Shown: positions 9,485 through 18,951 of the stretch, piece after piece
Position numbering within the stretch: position 1 is the first letter of the stretch
How the letters are laid out: each line of letters begins with the position of its first letter
Source: Streptomyces sp. NBC_01241
Lineage (GTDB): Bacteria; Actinomycetota; Actinomycetes; Streptomycetales; Streptomycetaceae
Direction of reading: 5' to 3'
DNA: 64,000 bases
Assembly: GCF_041435435.1 (NCBI RefSeq)
Contig: NZ_CP108494.1
Coordinates: 62,001-126,000, forward strand
Translations under genes and position numbers: made by a program
Notes under the pieces: model-generated
Seen by the model: the letters and a program-made list of their open reading frames with translations, nothing else
What the model was told of the DNA's origin: nothing
Databases searched by the model: none

Positions 9485-10236
9485 CTACCGGCGTCCGGCA
9501 GTGAGCCGGCCGTCGAAGGTGATGTCGAAGGCTTGGAGTGCGGCTTTCCAGCGCATGGTCCAGCGCTTGCTTCCGGTGCCCTTGGGGTCCAGGCTCATCA
9601 CCGCGAGGTAGACGCACTTGAGCGCGGCCTGTTCAGTGGGGAAGTGCCCGCGGGCCCTCACGGCCTTGCGGATACGGGCGTTGACGGACTCGATTGCGTT
9701 GGTGGTGCACACGATTTTCCGGATCTCAATATCGAACTGGAGGAAGGGGACGAACTCCGCCCAGGCGCTTTCCCACAGCCGCACGATCGCCGGGTATTTC
9801 CTTCCCCAGGCCTCATTGAACTCCATGAAGCGTTCCAGGGCGGCGTCCTCGGTCGGCGCGGTGTAGATGGGCTTGAGCGCCTTCGCGATCTTCTCCCAGT
9901 CCTGCCTGGCCGCGTAACGGAAGCTGTTCCGCAGGAGGTGAACCACGCACGTTTGCACGATCGTCGCAGGCCAGACCGTGTTGACCGCGTCCGGAAGACC
10001 GGTCAGGCCGTCGCAGACCAGCATCAGCACATCACGGGCGCCCCGGTTCTTGATCTCGGTAAGGACCTGCAGCCAGTACTTGGCGCCCTCGCCGCCGTCG
10101 CCGACCCACAGGCCCAGGATGTCCCGATGCCCCTCCGCCGTCACGGCCAAGGCCATGTAGACGGGCCGGTTGGCGACCTGCCCATCCCTGACCTTCACGT
10201 TCACGCAGTCGATGAAGACGACCGGATACACGCCTT
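9485..10236 (-). pseudogene. IS256 (Mutator-type) transposase, C-terminal part
   Basis: Reads VYPVVFIDCVNVKVRDGQ (first catalytic Asp), LMLVCDGLTGLPDAVN (second), CVVHLLRNSFRYA and CTTNAIESVNARIRKAVR (Glu). The N-terminal part is on the other side of the IS30 element at 11474-12007; joining them restores a normal transposase of about 400 residues. The frame continues upstream into IS30 DNA, but that part is not transposase. Confidence 0.85.
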
Positions 10237-10245
10237 GAATTCGAT

Positions 10246-11451
10246 CGGTGGTTGCGAACATCCAAGGGGAGATGGTTCGCATGCCTCGTGGAGGAGCCAA
10301 TCGCATGCCGTCGTCGGCCAGACGGCGGTACTTCGAGCTGCGGCGCAAGGGCCTGAAGGGGGCAGCGGCCGCCCGCCAAGTGGGCGTATCGGTGAGCTGC
10401 GGGTCCAACTGGTTCATCGATGCTGGAAGCATGATCATTCCTGACCCTCCCATCTCGCCACGCTTCCTGACCCAGGACGAGCGGATCGCCATCGCCGACG
10501 GTCTGCGCGCCGGGCGGAGCCCGGTCGTCATCGCCGCCGAGATCGGCAAGAGCGTTTCGACGGTCTACCGGGAGATTGGACGCGGCCGGAAGGAGAACGG
10601 GGAGTACGAACCCTGGTGGGCACACAACCAGGCGCTCCTGCGTCGCCAACGCCCCAAAGAAGAGAAACTCCGCGACCACGGACCCCTGCGCGCGGCAGTG
10701 CGCGAGAAGCTCGACGAGAAGTGGTCCCCGCAGCAGATTGCTCGACACCTCGCACGCGAGCACCCGGACAACCCTCGCATGCGGGCCTGTCCGGAGACGA
10801 TCTACCGTGGCCTGTTCGCTGGCCTTCTGGGCAAGCGTGAGGGCCGACTGCGCACCGGACGCACCCGCCGCAAGCGGCAACGCCGTGGCGTCGTCTCACC
10901 CAACAAGATCAAGAACATGACGCTCGTCCATGACCGACCCGCCACGGTCAACGATCGTGAAACGCCCGGCGATTGGGAGGGAGACCTCATCATCGGACGC
11001 GCTCAGCGGTCCGCTATAGGCACCCTCGTCGACCGCACGACCCGCTTCGTTCGCCTGATCCACCTGCCGCACGGCTGGAAGGCCCAGCCGATGCGCGACG
11101 CCCTGGTCTCGCAGACCGCCGATCTGCCACGAGCGTTGCGGCGGACCCTGACCTGGGACCAGGGGCGCGAGCTCGTCCTCCATGAAGAGATAGAGGCCCT
11201 CTCCGGCTTCCGGATCTATTTCTGCGATCCTCATTCTCCCTGGCAGCGCGGCACCAACGAGAACATCAACGGGCTGCTGCGGCAGTACTTCCCCAAGGGC
11301 ACCGACCTTACGGTCCACTCCCTGCGCAACCTGACGGCCGTGGCCCGTCAGCTCAACGAGCGCCCCCGAATGGTCCTGGGAGACCGTACTCCGTCCGAGG
11401 TCATGCAAGACTGGGGCATAGCATCACAGTTTCCGTGATTCGCAATCACCG
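10246..11451 (+). mobile_element. IS30-family insertion sequence
   Basis: A 1.2-kb element with short inverted ends CGGTGGTTGCGAA (10246-10258) and its near-complement (11439-11451). It splits the IS256 transposase gene between the PLD and VYPVV codons. A few extra bases on either side keep the exact ends uncertain. Confidence 0.75.
10281..11438 (+). CDS. IS30-family transposase
   Basis: About 385 residues, close to the usual IS30 length. The N-terminal HTH is followed by the second HTH (FLTQDERIAIADGLRAGRS ... SVSTVYREIGR) and an rve-type DDE core: DWEGDLIIG (Asp), LTWDQGREL (Asp) and DPHSPWQRGTNENINGLLRQ (Glu), then FPKGTDL. The ATG at 10281 lies 9 bp after GGGGAG; an in-frame ATG at 10272 is too close to that site. 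Intact, probably functional. Confidence 0.88.
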   Translation: MPRGGANRMPSSARRRYFELRRKGLKGAAAARQVGVSVSCGSNWFIDAGSMIIPDPPISPRFLTQDERIAIADGLRAGRSPVVIAAEIGKSVSTVYREIGRGRKENGEYEPWWAHNQALLRRQRPKEEKLRDHGPLRAAVREKLDEKWSPQQIARHLAREHPDNPRMRACPETIYRGLFAGLLGKREGRLRTGRTRRKRQRRGVVSPNKIKNMTLVHDRPATVNDRETPGDWEGDLIIGRAQRSAIGTLVDRTTRFVRLIHLPHGWKAQPMRDALVSQTADLPRALRRTLTWDQGRELVLHEEIEALSGFRIYFCDPHSPWQRGTNENINGLLRQYFPKGTDLTVHSLRNLTAVARQLNERPRMVLGDRTPSEVMQDWGIASQFP

Positions 11452-11473
11452 CTAGAAACCGCCCGCTGTCCAG

Positions 11474-12007
11474 GGGACGGTTCTGCCATTCGGCCATGCC
11501 GGCCATCACGCTGTCGGTGATCGTGGAGACAGTGGTCTTGGAGACCTCCGTGCCGTAGACCTCGGCCAGGTGGGCGGAGATCTCGCCGTGGGTAAGGCCC
11601 TTCGCGGACAGGGACAGGACCATCTCGTCCACGCCGCCCAGGCGCCGCTGGCGCTTCTTGACCAGCTGCGGTTCGAACGTGCCCGCCCGGTCCCGCGGCA
11701 CCGCGATCTCCACCGGGCCGACCTCGGTGGTCACGGTCTTGGACCGGTGGCCGTTGCGGTAATTCTCCCGGCCGCCCTCGACCCGTTCACCGGGCTCGTG
11801 TCCGAGGTGGTCGGTCAGCTCACCCTCCAGCGCGGACTCCAGCACCTTGCGCGTCAGCTCCGCCAGAAGGCCGCCCTCGCCGGTCAGCTTCACTCCGCCG
11901 GCCTGGGCCCGGGCCACCAGTTCGGCAACCAGACTGTCATCCACAGCATCCAGCGCACCCACGGCGGCCTCCCCGGCCTTGATGTCACTCATCACGTCAG
12001 TCATCAA
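11474..12007 (-). pseudogene. IS256 (Mutator-type) transposase, N-terminal part
   Basis: Begins MMTDVMSDIKAGEAAVGALD and runs through ESALEGELTDHLGHEPGE, NYRNGHRSKTVTTEVGPVEI and KGLTHGEISAHLAEVYG to MAGMAEWQNRPLD, where IS30 interrupts it. It pairs with the C-terminal part at 9485-10236. Confidence 0.85.
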
Positions 12008-12052
12008 CTGTCGCTTCCAGCTCGGGAGTTACACCGGTTACCGTACAGACCC

Positions 12053-12685
12053 GCTGCAGCCGCACTCAAGCGGGCCGGCCGCCAGCGCGGCATCGACGCC
12101 GAGACCGAACGGCTCCGGGAGGTCTTCCGGGCCGACTGGGCCCACCAGCCGCCGCTGGTCGAAGACGCGCTCGGCAAGCAGATGCTCGCCCTCCTGGTCC
12201 AGCTGGAAGCCGCCTGCACAGCAGCCGACGACCTCGCCAAGGCGGTGGAGGAGACGTTCCCTCGACACCCGGACGCTGAGATCATCCTCAGCTTCCCCGG
12301 CCTCGGCACCCAGCTCGGCGCCCGGGTGCTCGCCGAGATCGGCGACGACCGCAAACGGTTCGCCGATGCCCGCGGCCTGAAGGCATACGCCGGCGCCTCG
12401 CCCATCACCAGGGCCTCCGGGAAGAAATCCAGCATCACCCGCAGGTGGGTCAAGAACGACCGCCTCAACCACGCCGGCTACCTCTGGGCCTTCGCCTCCC
12501 TCACCTCTTCGCCCGGCGCCAAAGCCCATTACCGACGGCGCCGCGACGACCACGGAGACTGGCACGCCGCCGCCCAGCGCAACCTCTTCAACCGCATGAT
12601 CGGCCAGCTCTACCACTGCCTCCAGCACGAAGAGCTGTTCGACGAACACACCGCCTTCCCCGTCGAACTTGCCGCCGCAGCTTGA
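12053..12685 (+). pseudogene. IS110-family transposase, C-terminal fragment
   Basis: The open frame starts directly at the IS256 end and contains the Transposase_20 domain: IILSFPGLGTQLGARVLAEIG, GLKAYAGASPITRASGKK, then the terminal RNLFNRMIGQLYHCLQHEELFD. The N-terminal RuvC-like DEDD part is absent, so it cannot act. Confidence 0.85.
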
Positions 12686-12698
12686 CGAGTTACGCGCC

Positions 12699-13184
12699 TG
12701 AGGTGTCTACATCCCCACCGCCGAGGGCTGGCTCTACCTCGCCGGCTGGCTCGACCTGGCCACACGGGAGGTGATCGGCTACTCGATGGCCGACCACCAC
12801 CGCGCCGACCTCGTCGTCGACCCCCTGGACATGGCCGCCAACCTGGGCCGCCTGGAACCCGGCTGCGTGATCCACTCGGACCGCGGATCCGAGTACACCT
12901 CCACCCAACTTGGCTCAAAAATCTGCCAGTTGGAATGCCGCCAGAGCATGGGGCGGACTGGAATCTGCTACGACAACGCCGCCGCCGAGAGCTTCTGGGC
13001 CGTCCTCAAGGAAGAGATCGGCACTCGCTTCTGGCCGGACCGGGCCACCGCCCGCGCCGAGATCTTCGCGTTCATCGAGACCTTCTACAACCGCCGCAGG
13101 CTCCGCAAGCACATCGTGTGGGGATACCTCACACCCCACGAAACGCGCCTGCGTCACCAGCGGGAACAAGCCCTCGCGGCATAA
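12699..13184 (+). pseudogene. IS3-family OrfB (integrase), C-terminal fragment
   Basis: Reads GVYIPTAEGWLYLAGWLDLA, then HSDRGSEYTS with a catalytic Asp and SMGRTGICYDNAAAESFWAVLK with the Glu. The N-terminal part, including the first Asp, is missing. With the 9267 OrfA start and the two terminal repeats it is the right half of the shell IS3. Confidence 0.85.
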
Positions 13185-13233
13185 CAGGATCGTGTCCAGG
13201 ATCACGGGGAAACTTCAGACGGAAGGTGGACAG

Positions 13234-13910
13234 GTGAGGGTCCGGATCGGGTACTCGGCTTGGATCGTGGGCGTGGTGCAGTTCTTCGTCATCCACGGGA
13301 TTGCCGAGTCGGCTTGGGCGAGACCATATAGCTGGGCACGGAACAACATCAGCGACTTAGGAAACGCTCACTGCGCCCTGCAGCCAGAGCCTGAGCCGCG
13401 GTATATCTGCTCCCCCGAGCACAGCCTTATGAATGCCTCGTTCTTCACCCTGGGAGCGCTGCTCGTTGTCGGCGCCGCCCTGACCGGTGGTGTCCTATGG
13501 CGCAGAGGCCCGGCCGCTGCCGTGGCTCGTCTGCTGCTCGCCGGTGCCGGCGTGGGATTCGTGTTGGCCGGGCTGGCTCCCGCGGACGTCAACGAGAACC
13601 AGCACGTCTTGGGCGCCCTTCTCATCATGGCGATGGGCAACATCGGTCTTTTCCTGGCAGGGTCGGCATGGCAGAACACGTTCCTGCCCCATTGCGGTGG
13701 GGCACCAGCCTGCTGGGCGTCACCGCGATCACGGCTTTTGGGCTCTTCCTCTCCCACCACTACCTCGGTCTCGGCATGGGAGGTATGGAGCGAGTTGCCG
13801 CGCTTCCTCTCCTGTTCTGGGCGCTCGCTGTTGGCGTTCGTGGCCTCATCCGTCGGGCAGTTCGTCTGCAGGAGGCGATGCCGGCGGAGCGTCTCAGCCG
13901 CGCTGGTTGA
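13234..13910 (+). pseudogene. DUF998-type integral membrane protein, frameshifted
   Basis: The GTG at 13234 follows GGAAGG and opens IGYSAWIVGVVQFFVIHG, the first of several membrane helices, with NNISDLGN and the extracytoplasmic CSPEHSLMN typical of DUF998. The frame is lost near 13685; the +2-shifted frame continues TSLLGVTAITAFGLFLSHHY and LPLLFWALAVGVRGLIRRA to the stop at 13910. Either a single indel or a sequencing error. The IS3 right end lies 16 bp upstream of the start, so the native promoter is probably lost. Confidence 0.7.
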
Positions 13911-14293
13911 GAGCTCTGGTCAGGTCCCTGTTGGCCTCCCTCGGCGCGCTGCTGTAGCGCGGGGCTCGCAGGATCGGTTCTGTGGAGTTCCCGATCAAGG
14001 TGGCGCTGGCCCAAGCGGTCCCGACCCTGCCCGACGGCCCTGGCTGGTGGTACGAGCCGAAGCTCGACGGCGGCGCTGGGTGGAGATGAGGCCTCAGTCG
14101 TCGGCGCCCGCCGGGGTGCGGGGGCGGGGCACAGCTGCGGGGCCGACACCGTCGAGACGCTTCCCTGTGACCAGGCGGAAGGTGTCGTGCGGGTTGGTGT
14201 TGGACCAGAGGAACGTGCCGCAACCCGCACGAGCCAACAGCCCTGAAGTGCGGCCCCACCGGCCGTTCGACCCCCGCGACAGACCCCGGGTGA
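13911..14293. other. spacer with a ligase relic
   Basis: Apart from the ligase relic at 13982-14089, I see no gene between the DUF998 gene and the catabolic operon end. Confidence 0.4.
13982..14089 (+). pseudogene. ATP-dependent DNA ligase N-terminal relic
   Basis: A 35-codon frame reads IKVALAQAVPTLPDGPGWWY then EPKLDG, the nucleotidyltransferase KxDG motif with its active-site Lys, and stops at once. The rest of the adenylation and OB domains is absent. It is a truncated copy of a small actinobacterial ATP-dependent ligase. Confidence 0.65.
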
Positions 14294-15319
14294 TCAGGCC
14301 CTTGACGCCGGCGCGGGCCCGTGCCCGGCTCCCTCGACTATCAAAGGCCGCACCTCGGTGGCCACAGGCAGAGGCAGACGGGTGAGCGCGGTCCGGTACT
14401 CGGCGACGATGCGCTCGACGACGGCGGTGGCGGGGAGAACCGCGTCGATCAGACCCGCGGATTGCCCTGCCTCGACCTTGCCCTCACGCACGCGGCCGTG
14501 CAGGGCGGCGTCCTTGAGACTGGCGGACTGGAACTCCTTGCGCCGTACGCCGAGTTCGGCGGCAGACTCCTCAAGACGCTGCATGCGGACGGTGAAGTCG
14601 TTCTCGACAGCGCGGATGAGGCCGAGGCCGTGTCCGACCGTGCGGGTGTCCTCCACCCCGGCAGCGAGGACCACCTCCTTGTACTCGGGATGCACGGTCG
14701 CTTCCTCGGTGGCGAGGAACCGTGTGCCGAACTGGGCGGCGCCCGCTCCCAGGGCCAGCATCGCGGCCAGCCCGGCACCGTCCGCCACACCACCGGAGGC
14801 GACCACCGGAAGGCCCTCGACGGCCGAGACCACAGCCCGCACGAGGACCTGCGTGGCCACCATCGCGGGCGGCGGGTGCCCGCCGGCCTCCCCGCCGACG
14901 ACGACCAGACCGTCGACTCCCGCGTCGGCAGCCTTGCGGGCATGCTCGACGCCGGCCACGACGTGCAGACAGACGGTACCGACGTCGTGGAACCGTTCCA
15001 GGTAGCGGCGCGGTCCGCCCTGGGACGCGATCAGCACCGGTGGACGCCGCTCGAGGAGCAGATCGATGACGTCGTCGGCCCCCGCCCGGTAGAGCGGCAG
15101 ATTGACCCCCCAGGGGTCGTCGGTTCCCGCGGCCATCTCGTCGAGCACGCGAGCGAGGTCGTCCAGACGCATGGGTCCCGCGGCGACGACGCCCAGCCCG
15201 CCGGCCCGGGTGACCGCGAGGGGCAGGGCCGAGCTGGACGAGGCCCAGGACATGCCCGCCTGGATCACCGGGAGACGGACGCCGAGCAGGCCGGTGACCG
15301 GGGTGGGGATACTGGTCAT
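14294..15319 (-). CDS. nitronate monooxygenase / 2-nitropropane dioxygenase family protein
   Basis: A 341-residue TIM-barrel FMN enzyme of the NMO/FabK-like family. Evidence: TGLLGVRLPVIQAGMSWASS at the start, AGGLGVVAAGPM, GGEAGGHPPP (phosphate loop), VVASGGVADGAGLAAMLALG and GAGAAQFGTRFLATEEA. ATG at 15319 overlaps the ligase stop by 4 bp, so it is the last gene of the six-gene operon. The family covers nitronate oxidation and enoyl-thioester reduction; in this acyl-CoA context a flavin-dependent redox step on a CoA thioester is as likely as nitronate chemistry. Confidence 0.88.
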   Translation of the reverse strand: MTSIPTPVTGLLGVRLPVIQAGMSWASSSSALPLAVTRAGGLGVVAAGPMRLDDLARVLDEMAAGTDDPWGVNLPLYRAGADDVIDLLLERRPPVLIASQGGPRRYLERFHDVGTVCLHVVAGVEHARKAADAGVDGLVVVGGEAGGHPPPAMVATQVLVRAVVSAVEGLPVVASGGVADGAGLAAMLALGAGAAQFGTRFLATEEATVHPEYKEVVLAAGVEDTRTVGHGLGLIRAVENDFTVRMQRLEESAAELGVRRKEFQSASLKDAALHGRVREGKVEAGQSAGLIDAVLPATAVVERIVAEYRTALTRLPLPVATEVRPLIVEGAGHGPAPASRA

Positions 15320-16935
15320 GCCGATACCTCGTGGTCCTGCTGGGCGAGAAGGGTGCGGCCGTGTGCGGCGAGCCGGTTCTTCTGGACCTTGGAGCTGGCG
15401 GTCATGCCGATGTCCTCGAAGCCGTCCACGATGCGCAGATACCGTGGAACCTTGAAGCCCGCCATGCGGGTACGCGCCCAGGCGATCAGCTCGTCCTCGG
15501 TGGTGCCCGGCTCGGTAAGGACGACGAACGCGAACGGCACCTCGACCAGCCGTTCGTCGGGAACACCGACCACGACGGCCTGCCGGATACGCGGATGGCG
15601 GTGGAGGGTGTCCTCCACGTCGGCCGGTGCGACGTTCTCGCCGCCGACCCGGATGATGTCCTTGGTCCGCCCCATGAAGTGCAGGCGTCCGGTGGCGTCG
15701 AGCGCTCCGACGTCGCCAGTGGCCAGCCAGCCGTCGGAGTCGATGACCGCCGCGGTCTCCTCGGGGGCGTCCAGGTAGCCCTGCATGACGTTCCATCCGC
15801 GTACCAGGATCGAGCCGGGCTCGTCCGGAGCGCAGTCCCGGGTGCCGTCCGCGGCGCGGATGCGGACCTCGACGCCGGGTTGCACCTGCATCGCGCCGGA
15901 TGCCCTCACCTCGTCGTCCTCCCACCAGCAGGACTGGGAGACGTTCGGAGAGGCTTCCGACAGCCCGTATCCGGCGACGCACTCGGCCGCGCCCAGCTCA
16001 TCGATCACCCTGCGGATGACGGTGGCGGAGGCCGCGACCCACGCGCCGCGCAGATGGAGCGTGCGGTGGGCGCGGTCGGGGTGGTTGAGCAGCATGAGGG
16101 CGATGGTGTCGTTGCCGGAGAAGTGGGTGCACCGTTCGCTCTCCAGCAGCCGCAGCGCCTCGGCCGGCTCGAACTTCGGCATCGTGACCAGGGTGGTGGC
16201 GTGCTGGATGGACGCCAGCACGGACAGGGTGCTCCCGGCGACGTGGAAGAAGGGCCGGGCGCTGTGGAAGCGGTCCCCGGGGCGCAGGCCGAGGCGGGCG
16301 CCGGAGAAGAACGCGTCGGCGCACATACTGCGCTGGGTGAGCAGTACGCCCTTGGGTCGGGAGGTCGTGCCGGAGGTGTATTGGACGAGCAGGATGTCGT
16401 CCGGGGTACCGGTCGCGGGGACCTGGCCGGTTGCTTCGGACAGGAACCGCGGCCATGGCGTCGCCCAGCCGGGCACCTCTTCCCCGCACACGACGACCCG
16501 TTTCAGGTCGGGCAGGCGGGCGCTGGTGGCGGTGCCGTCCGCGCCGAGGCCGAGAGCGCTCAGGATGGCGAGGAAGTCGACGCGCAGCACTCGGTCGGCG
16601 ACGAACAGGGTGGAGACCTTGGCGTGGGTGAGGGTGTGCTCCACCTCGTCGGCGGTGTAACGGGTGTTGACGGGAACGGTCACCGCGCCGACCGATCCCA
16701 GGGCGACGAACAGGGCGACCCAGCGGGGGCCGTTGCCAAGACACAGCCCGACACGGTCGCCCGGGCCGATGCCGGCGGCGGCGAGAGCGGCCCGGATCCG
16801 GGTGACCTCGGCGGCGAGCGCACCGTAGGTGAGGCGTTCCTCGGCGGTGACCACGGCCTCCACGTCGGGGGCGAGAAGCGCGGCGCGCTCCAGTGCCTCG
16901 TGGGCGGTCAGGGGACATGTCTGCCTGAGGTTCAT
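15316..16935 (-). CDS. acyl-CoA synthetase (AMP-forming)
   Basis: A 539-residue ANL ligase that probably makes the CoA thioester entering the pathway. Motifs: LVQYTSGTTSRPKGVLLTQ, GYGLSEASPN, GWLATGDVGALDATGRLHFMGRTKD (split here only for description), RVGGENVAPADVE and the terminal SSKVQKNRL with the catalytic Lys. Sequence type is the fatty/carboxylic-acid CoA ligase group, not the amino-acid adenylation type seen at 828-2306. It overlaps the upstream hydratase and downstream NMO genes by 4 bp each. Confidence 0.9.
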   Translation of the reverse strand: MNLRQTCPLTAHEALERAALLAPDVEAVVTAEERLTYGALAAEVTRIRAALAAAGIGPGDRVGLCLGNGPRWVALFVALGSVGAVTVPVNTRYTADEVEHTLTHAKVSTLFVADRVLRVDFLAILSALGLGADGTATSARLPDLKRVVVCGEEVPGWATPWPRFLSEATGQVPATGTPDDILLVQYTSGTTSRPKGVLLTQRSMCADAFFSGARLGLRPGDRFHSARPFFHVAGSTLSVLASIQHATTLVTMPKFEPAEALRLLESERCTHFSGNDTIALMLLNHPDRAHRTLHLRGAWVAASATVIRRVIDELGAAECVAGYGLSEASPNVSQSCWWEDDEVRASGAMQVQPGVEVRIRAADGTRDCAPDEPGSILVRGWNVMQGYLDAPEETAAVIDSDGWLATGDVGALDATGRLHFMGRTKDIIRVGGENVAPADVEDTLHRHPRIRQAVVVGVPDERLVEVPFAFVVLTEPGTTEDELIAWARTRMAGFKVPRYLRIVDGFEDIGMTASSKVQKNRLAAHGRTLLAQQDHEVSA

Positions 16936-17744
16936 CGCTGCTCCACCTCGCTGGTCACGGAGTTGTCAAGGCCGCCGCGGGCGAACCGGTCGACGCCGTC
17001 GCGCCAGCCGCCGTCGGACAGGCACTGTTCGATGGCCGCCATCTCGATTCTGATGCCGCGGTCGAGATCGGTCTCGCCGCCGAGGTCGACGGCTCGCTTG
17101 GTCAGCGCGATGGCCAGCGGCGGCGCCTTCGCGATGGTGGCCGCGACATCCGCACCGGTCTGTGCCAGCAGGTCATCGGGTACGACGCGGGAGACGACGC
17201 CCAGGTCGAGGGCCTCGGCGGCGGCCATGGCACGTCCGGTGAAGAGGAGCTCCTTGGCGCGGCGCTTGCCGATGGCCCGTTGCAGGCGCTGGGTGGCGCC
17301 GACCGTGCCCCAGTGCGGTTCGGGGAAGCGGAACGTGGTGCTCTCCGCGGCGACGGCGAAGTCTGCGGCCAGGGTGATCTCACCACCGGATCCCACGACC
17401 GCACCGTGCAGGAGGGCGACGACCGGGTGGCGGCACTGTTCGATGGCCTCGTAGGCGGCGAAGGAGGCGAGCCGCCTGCGGCGGACCCAGGCGGCGTCCC
17501 GGCCGGACCGTTCCTTGAGGTCGGCCCCAGCACAGAAGGCGGGCCCCTGGGCGGACAGGAGTACCACGCGTACGTCATCGTCCGCGTCGAGTTCCTCGAA
17601 GACGGACCGCAGCTCCCGGCACATCGGCAGGTCGACGGCGTTACGGGCGCCGGGCCGGGCCAGTTCGACGCGGGCGATGCCGTCCGCGACCACGCAACTC
17701 ACACGCGGTGCGTCGGATCGGGACGATTTGTCGGCCGTGGTCAT
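16932..17744 (-). CDS. enoyl-CoA hydratase/isomerase family protein (copy 2)
   Basis: 270 residues, crotonase fold. FCAGADLKE and LLHGAVVGSGGEI form the oxyanion hole. Both hydratase Glu positions are kept (the Glu of GSGGEI and of FPEPHWG), which favours true hydratase activity. ATG is 1 bp after the CoA-transferase stop; the 3' end overlaps the ligase gene. Confidence 0.88.
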   Translation of the reverse strand: MTTADKSSRSDAPRVSCVVADGIARVELARPGARNAVDLPMCRELRSVFEELDADDDVRVVLLSAQGPAFCAGADLKERSGRDAAWVRRRRLASFAAYEAIEQCRHPVVALLHGAVVGSGGEITLAADFAVAAESTTFRFPEPHWGTVGATQRLQRAIGKRRAKELLFTGRAMAAAEALDLGVVSRVVPDDLLAQTGADVAATIAKAPPLAIALTKRAVDLGGETDLDRGIRIEMAAIEQCLSDGGWRDGVDRFARGGLDNSVTSEVEQR

Positions 17745-17745
17745 C

Positions 17746-18951
17746 TCAGATCACTCCCGCGGCCCGCAGGCCCTCGATCTCGCGGTCGTCTAGTCCGGCG
17801 AACTGCGCGAGGACGGTTTCGGTGTCGGCGCCCAGCAGTGGTGGGGTGCCGGCGGGCACGGGCTCGCCGCCGGTCTCTCGCAGCGGCGTGCGCAGGGCTT
17901 TGAAGGTGCCTTCGGTGGGGTGCTCGAAGTCGGTGACCACGCCCCGTGCCTGTGCTTGAGGGGCCGTCAGGGCCTCGCGGACGCCGCGGATCTCCCCGGC
18001 CGGGACGTCGGCGGCGCGCAGTTCCTTCAGGAGCGGTTCGCGGTCCCGTCCGGCGATGGCCGTGCGCAGGGCGTCCATGACGCGGTCGCGCTGGGCGACA
18101 CGTCCCGTGTTGTGCCGCAGGTCCGGGTCGGCTCCGAGTTCGGCCAGGCCGAGCACGGAGCACAGCGGCGACCAGTGCTGATCGCTTCCGCTGATGTGCA
18201 GCCATCCGCCGTCAGCGGTGCGGAAGGCCGCGGACGGGACACGCCCGGGGTGCTGGGTGCCGGTACGCACCGGGTCCTCGTCGAGGGCGAACAGCCGGGC
18301 CGCGTTGAGGGCGTGCAGACTGAGCTGTACGTCCATCATGGAGACGTCGAAGTGGCGGCCGCGTCCGGTGACGCCGCGGCCGGCCAGGCCGGTGAGGGCG
18401 GCGATGGCGATCCAGAGACCGGATGTCATGTCCGCCACCGGGATCCCCGTCTTGCTGGGCGGGCCGTCGGGCTCACCGGTCATTGCCATGACACCGGACA
18501 GCGCTTGGAAGACGGTGTCGTAGCCCTTGCGCAGGCGGTCGGGGCCGCTCTGTCCGAAACCGGTGGCGGAGATGTACACGAGCCCCGGATTGGCGGCGCT
18601 GAGATCGTCGTATCCCAGTCCCAGTCGCGCCATGGCACCGGGGAGGAAGTTCTCCACGACGATGTCGGCCCGGGCGGCAAGCCGGCGGGCGGCGTCACGG
18701 CCGCGGGGGTCCTTGAGGTCCAGGGTGACCGAGCGCTTGCCGCGGTTGAAGGCGAAGAAGTAGGCGCTCTCGCCGTGCGGCAGGCGGGGTTCGAAGCTGC
18801 GGGTCTCGTCGCCGCCGCCCGGGCGTTCGACCTTGATGACCGTGGCTCCCTGTTCGGCGAGGATCTGGGTGGCCATCGGGGCCGCGAGGACGCGAGAGAA
18901 GTCGAGGACGGTGATGCCGTCGAGTGGGCCGGGCGTGGTGCTCTCGTTCAC
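17746..18951 (-). CDS. class III CoA transferase (CaiB/BaiF family)
   Basis: 401 residues. LDGITVLDFSRVLAAPMATQ, GATVIKVERPGGGDETR, the RGKRSVTLDLKDPRGRDA segment and PVADMTSGLWIA with the catalytic Asp are typical of formyl-CoA/succinyl-CoA-type transferases. The enzyme would move CoA between a donor such as succinyl-CoA and a carboxylate substrate. The GTG start overlaps the stop of the preceding hydratase by 4 bp. Family members act on oxalate, carnitine, itaconate, glutarate and related acids; the substrate here is unknown. Confidence 0.9.
   Translation of the reverse strand: MNESTTPGPLDGITVLDFSRVLAAPMATQILAEQGATVIKVERPGGGDETRSFEPRLPHGESAYFFAFNRGKRSVTLDLKDPRGRDAARRLAARADIVVENFLPGAMARLGLGYDDLSAANPGLVYISATGFGQSGPDRLRKGYDTVFQALSGVMAMTGEPDGPPSKTGIPVADMTSGLWIAIAALTGLAGRGVTGRGRHFDVSMMDVQLSLHALNAARLFALDEDPVRTGTQHPGRVPSAAFRTADGGWLHISGSDQHWSPLCSVLGLAELGADPDLRHNTGRVAQRDRVMDALRTAIAGRDREPLLKELRAADVPAGEIRGVREALTAPQAQARGVVTDFEHPTEGTFKALRTPLRETGGEPVPAGTPPLLGADTETVLAQFAGLDDREIEGLRAAGVI

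Larger units (their letters stand above)
9446..12052 (-). mobile_element. IS256-family insertion sequence, itself interrupted by IS30
   Basis: The terminal repeats share GGGTCTGTAC plus further matches through CGGTG and ACTC (left end from 9446; right end to 12052, in reverse). Without the IS30 insert the element is about 1.4 kb, normal for IS256. The flanking 8-mers (GGCGGAAA and GCTGCAGC) do not match and the two sides belong to different elements (IS3 orfA and IS110), so recombination or deletion followed insertion. Confidence 0.8.
7519..13217 (+). mobile_element. IS3-family shell containing IS1380, IS256+IS30 and an IS110 piece
   Basis: The left end (7519-7543, starting TGAAGCTTCCCC) and the right end (13192-13217) are inverted copies with a few mismatches. 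Just inside are the start of orfA (9267) and the end of orfB (to 13184). Everything between is later insertions or deletions. The flanking 3-bp sequences (TGT and GAC) differ, so no clean target duplication remains. The right end lies directly before the ribosome site of the DUF998 gene. Confidence 0.7.

Noticed and set aside
15331..17454. 707-codon plus-strand open frame
   Set aside because: It lies antisense to the ligase and hydratase genes and arises from GC-rich third positions; no domain or ribosome site.
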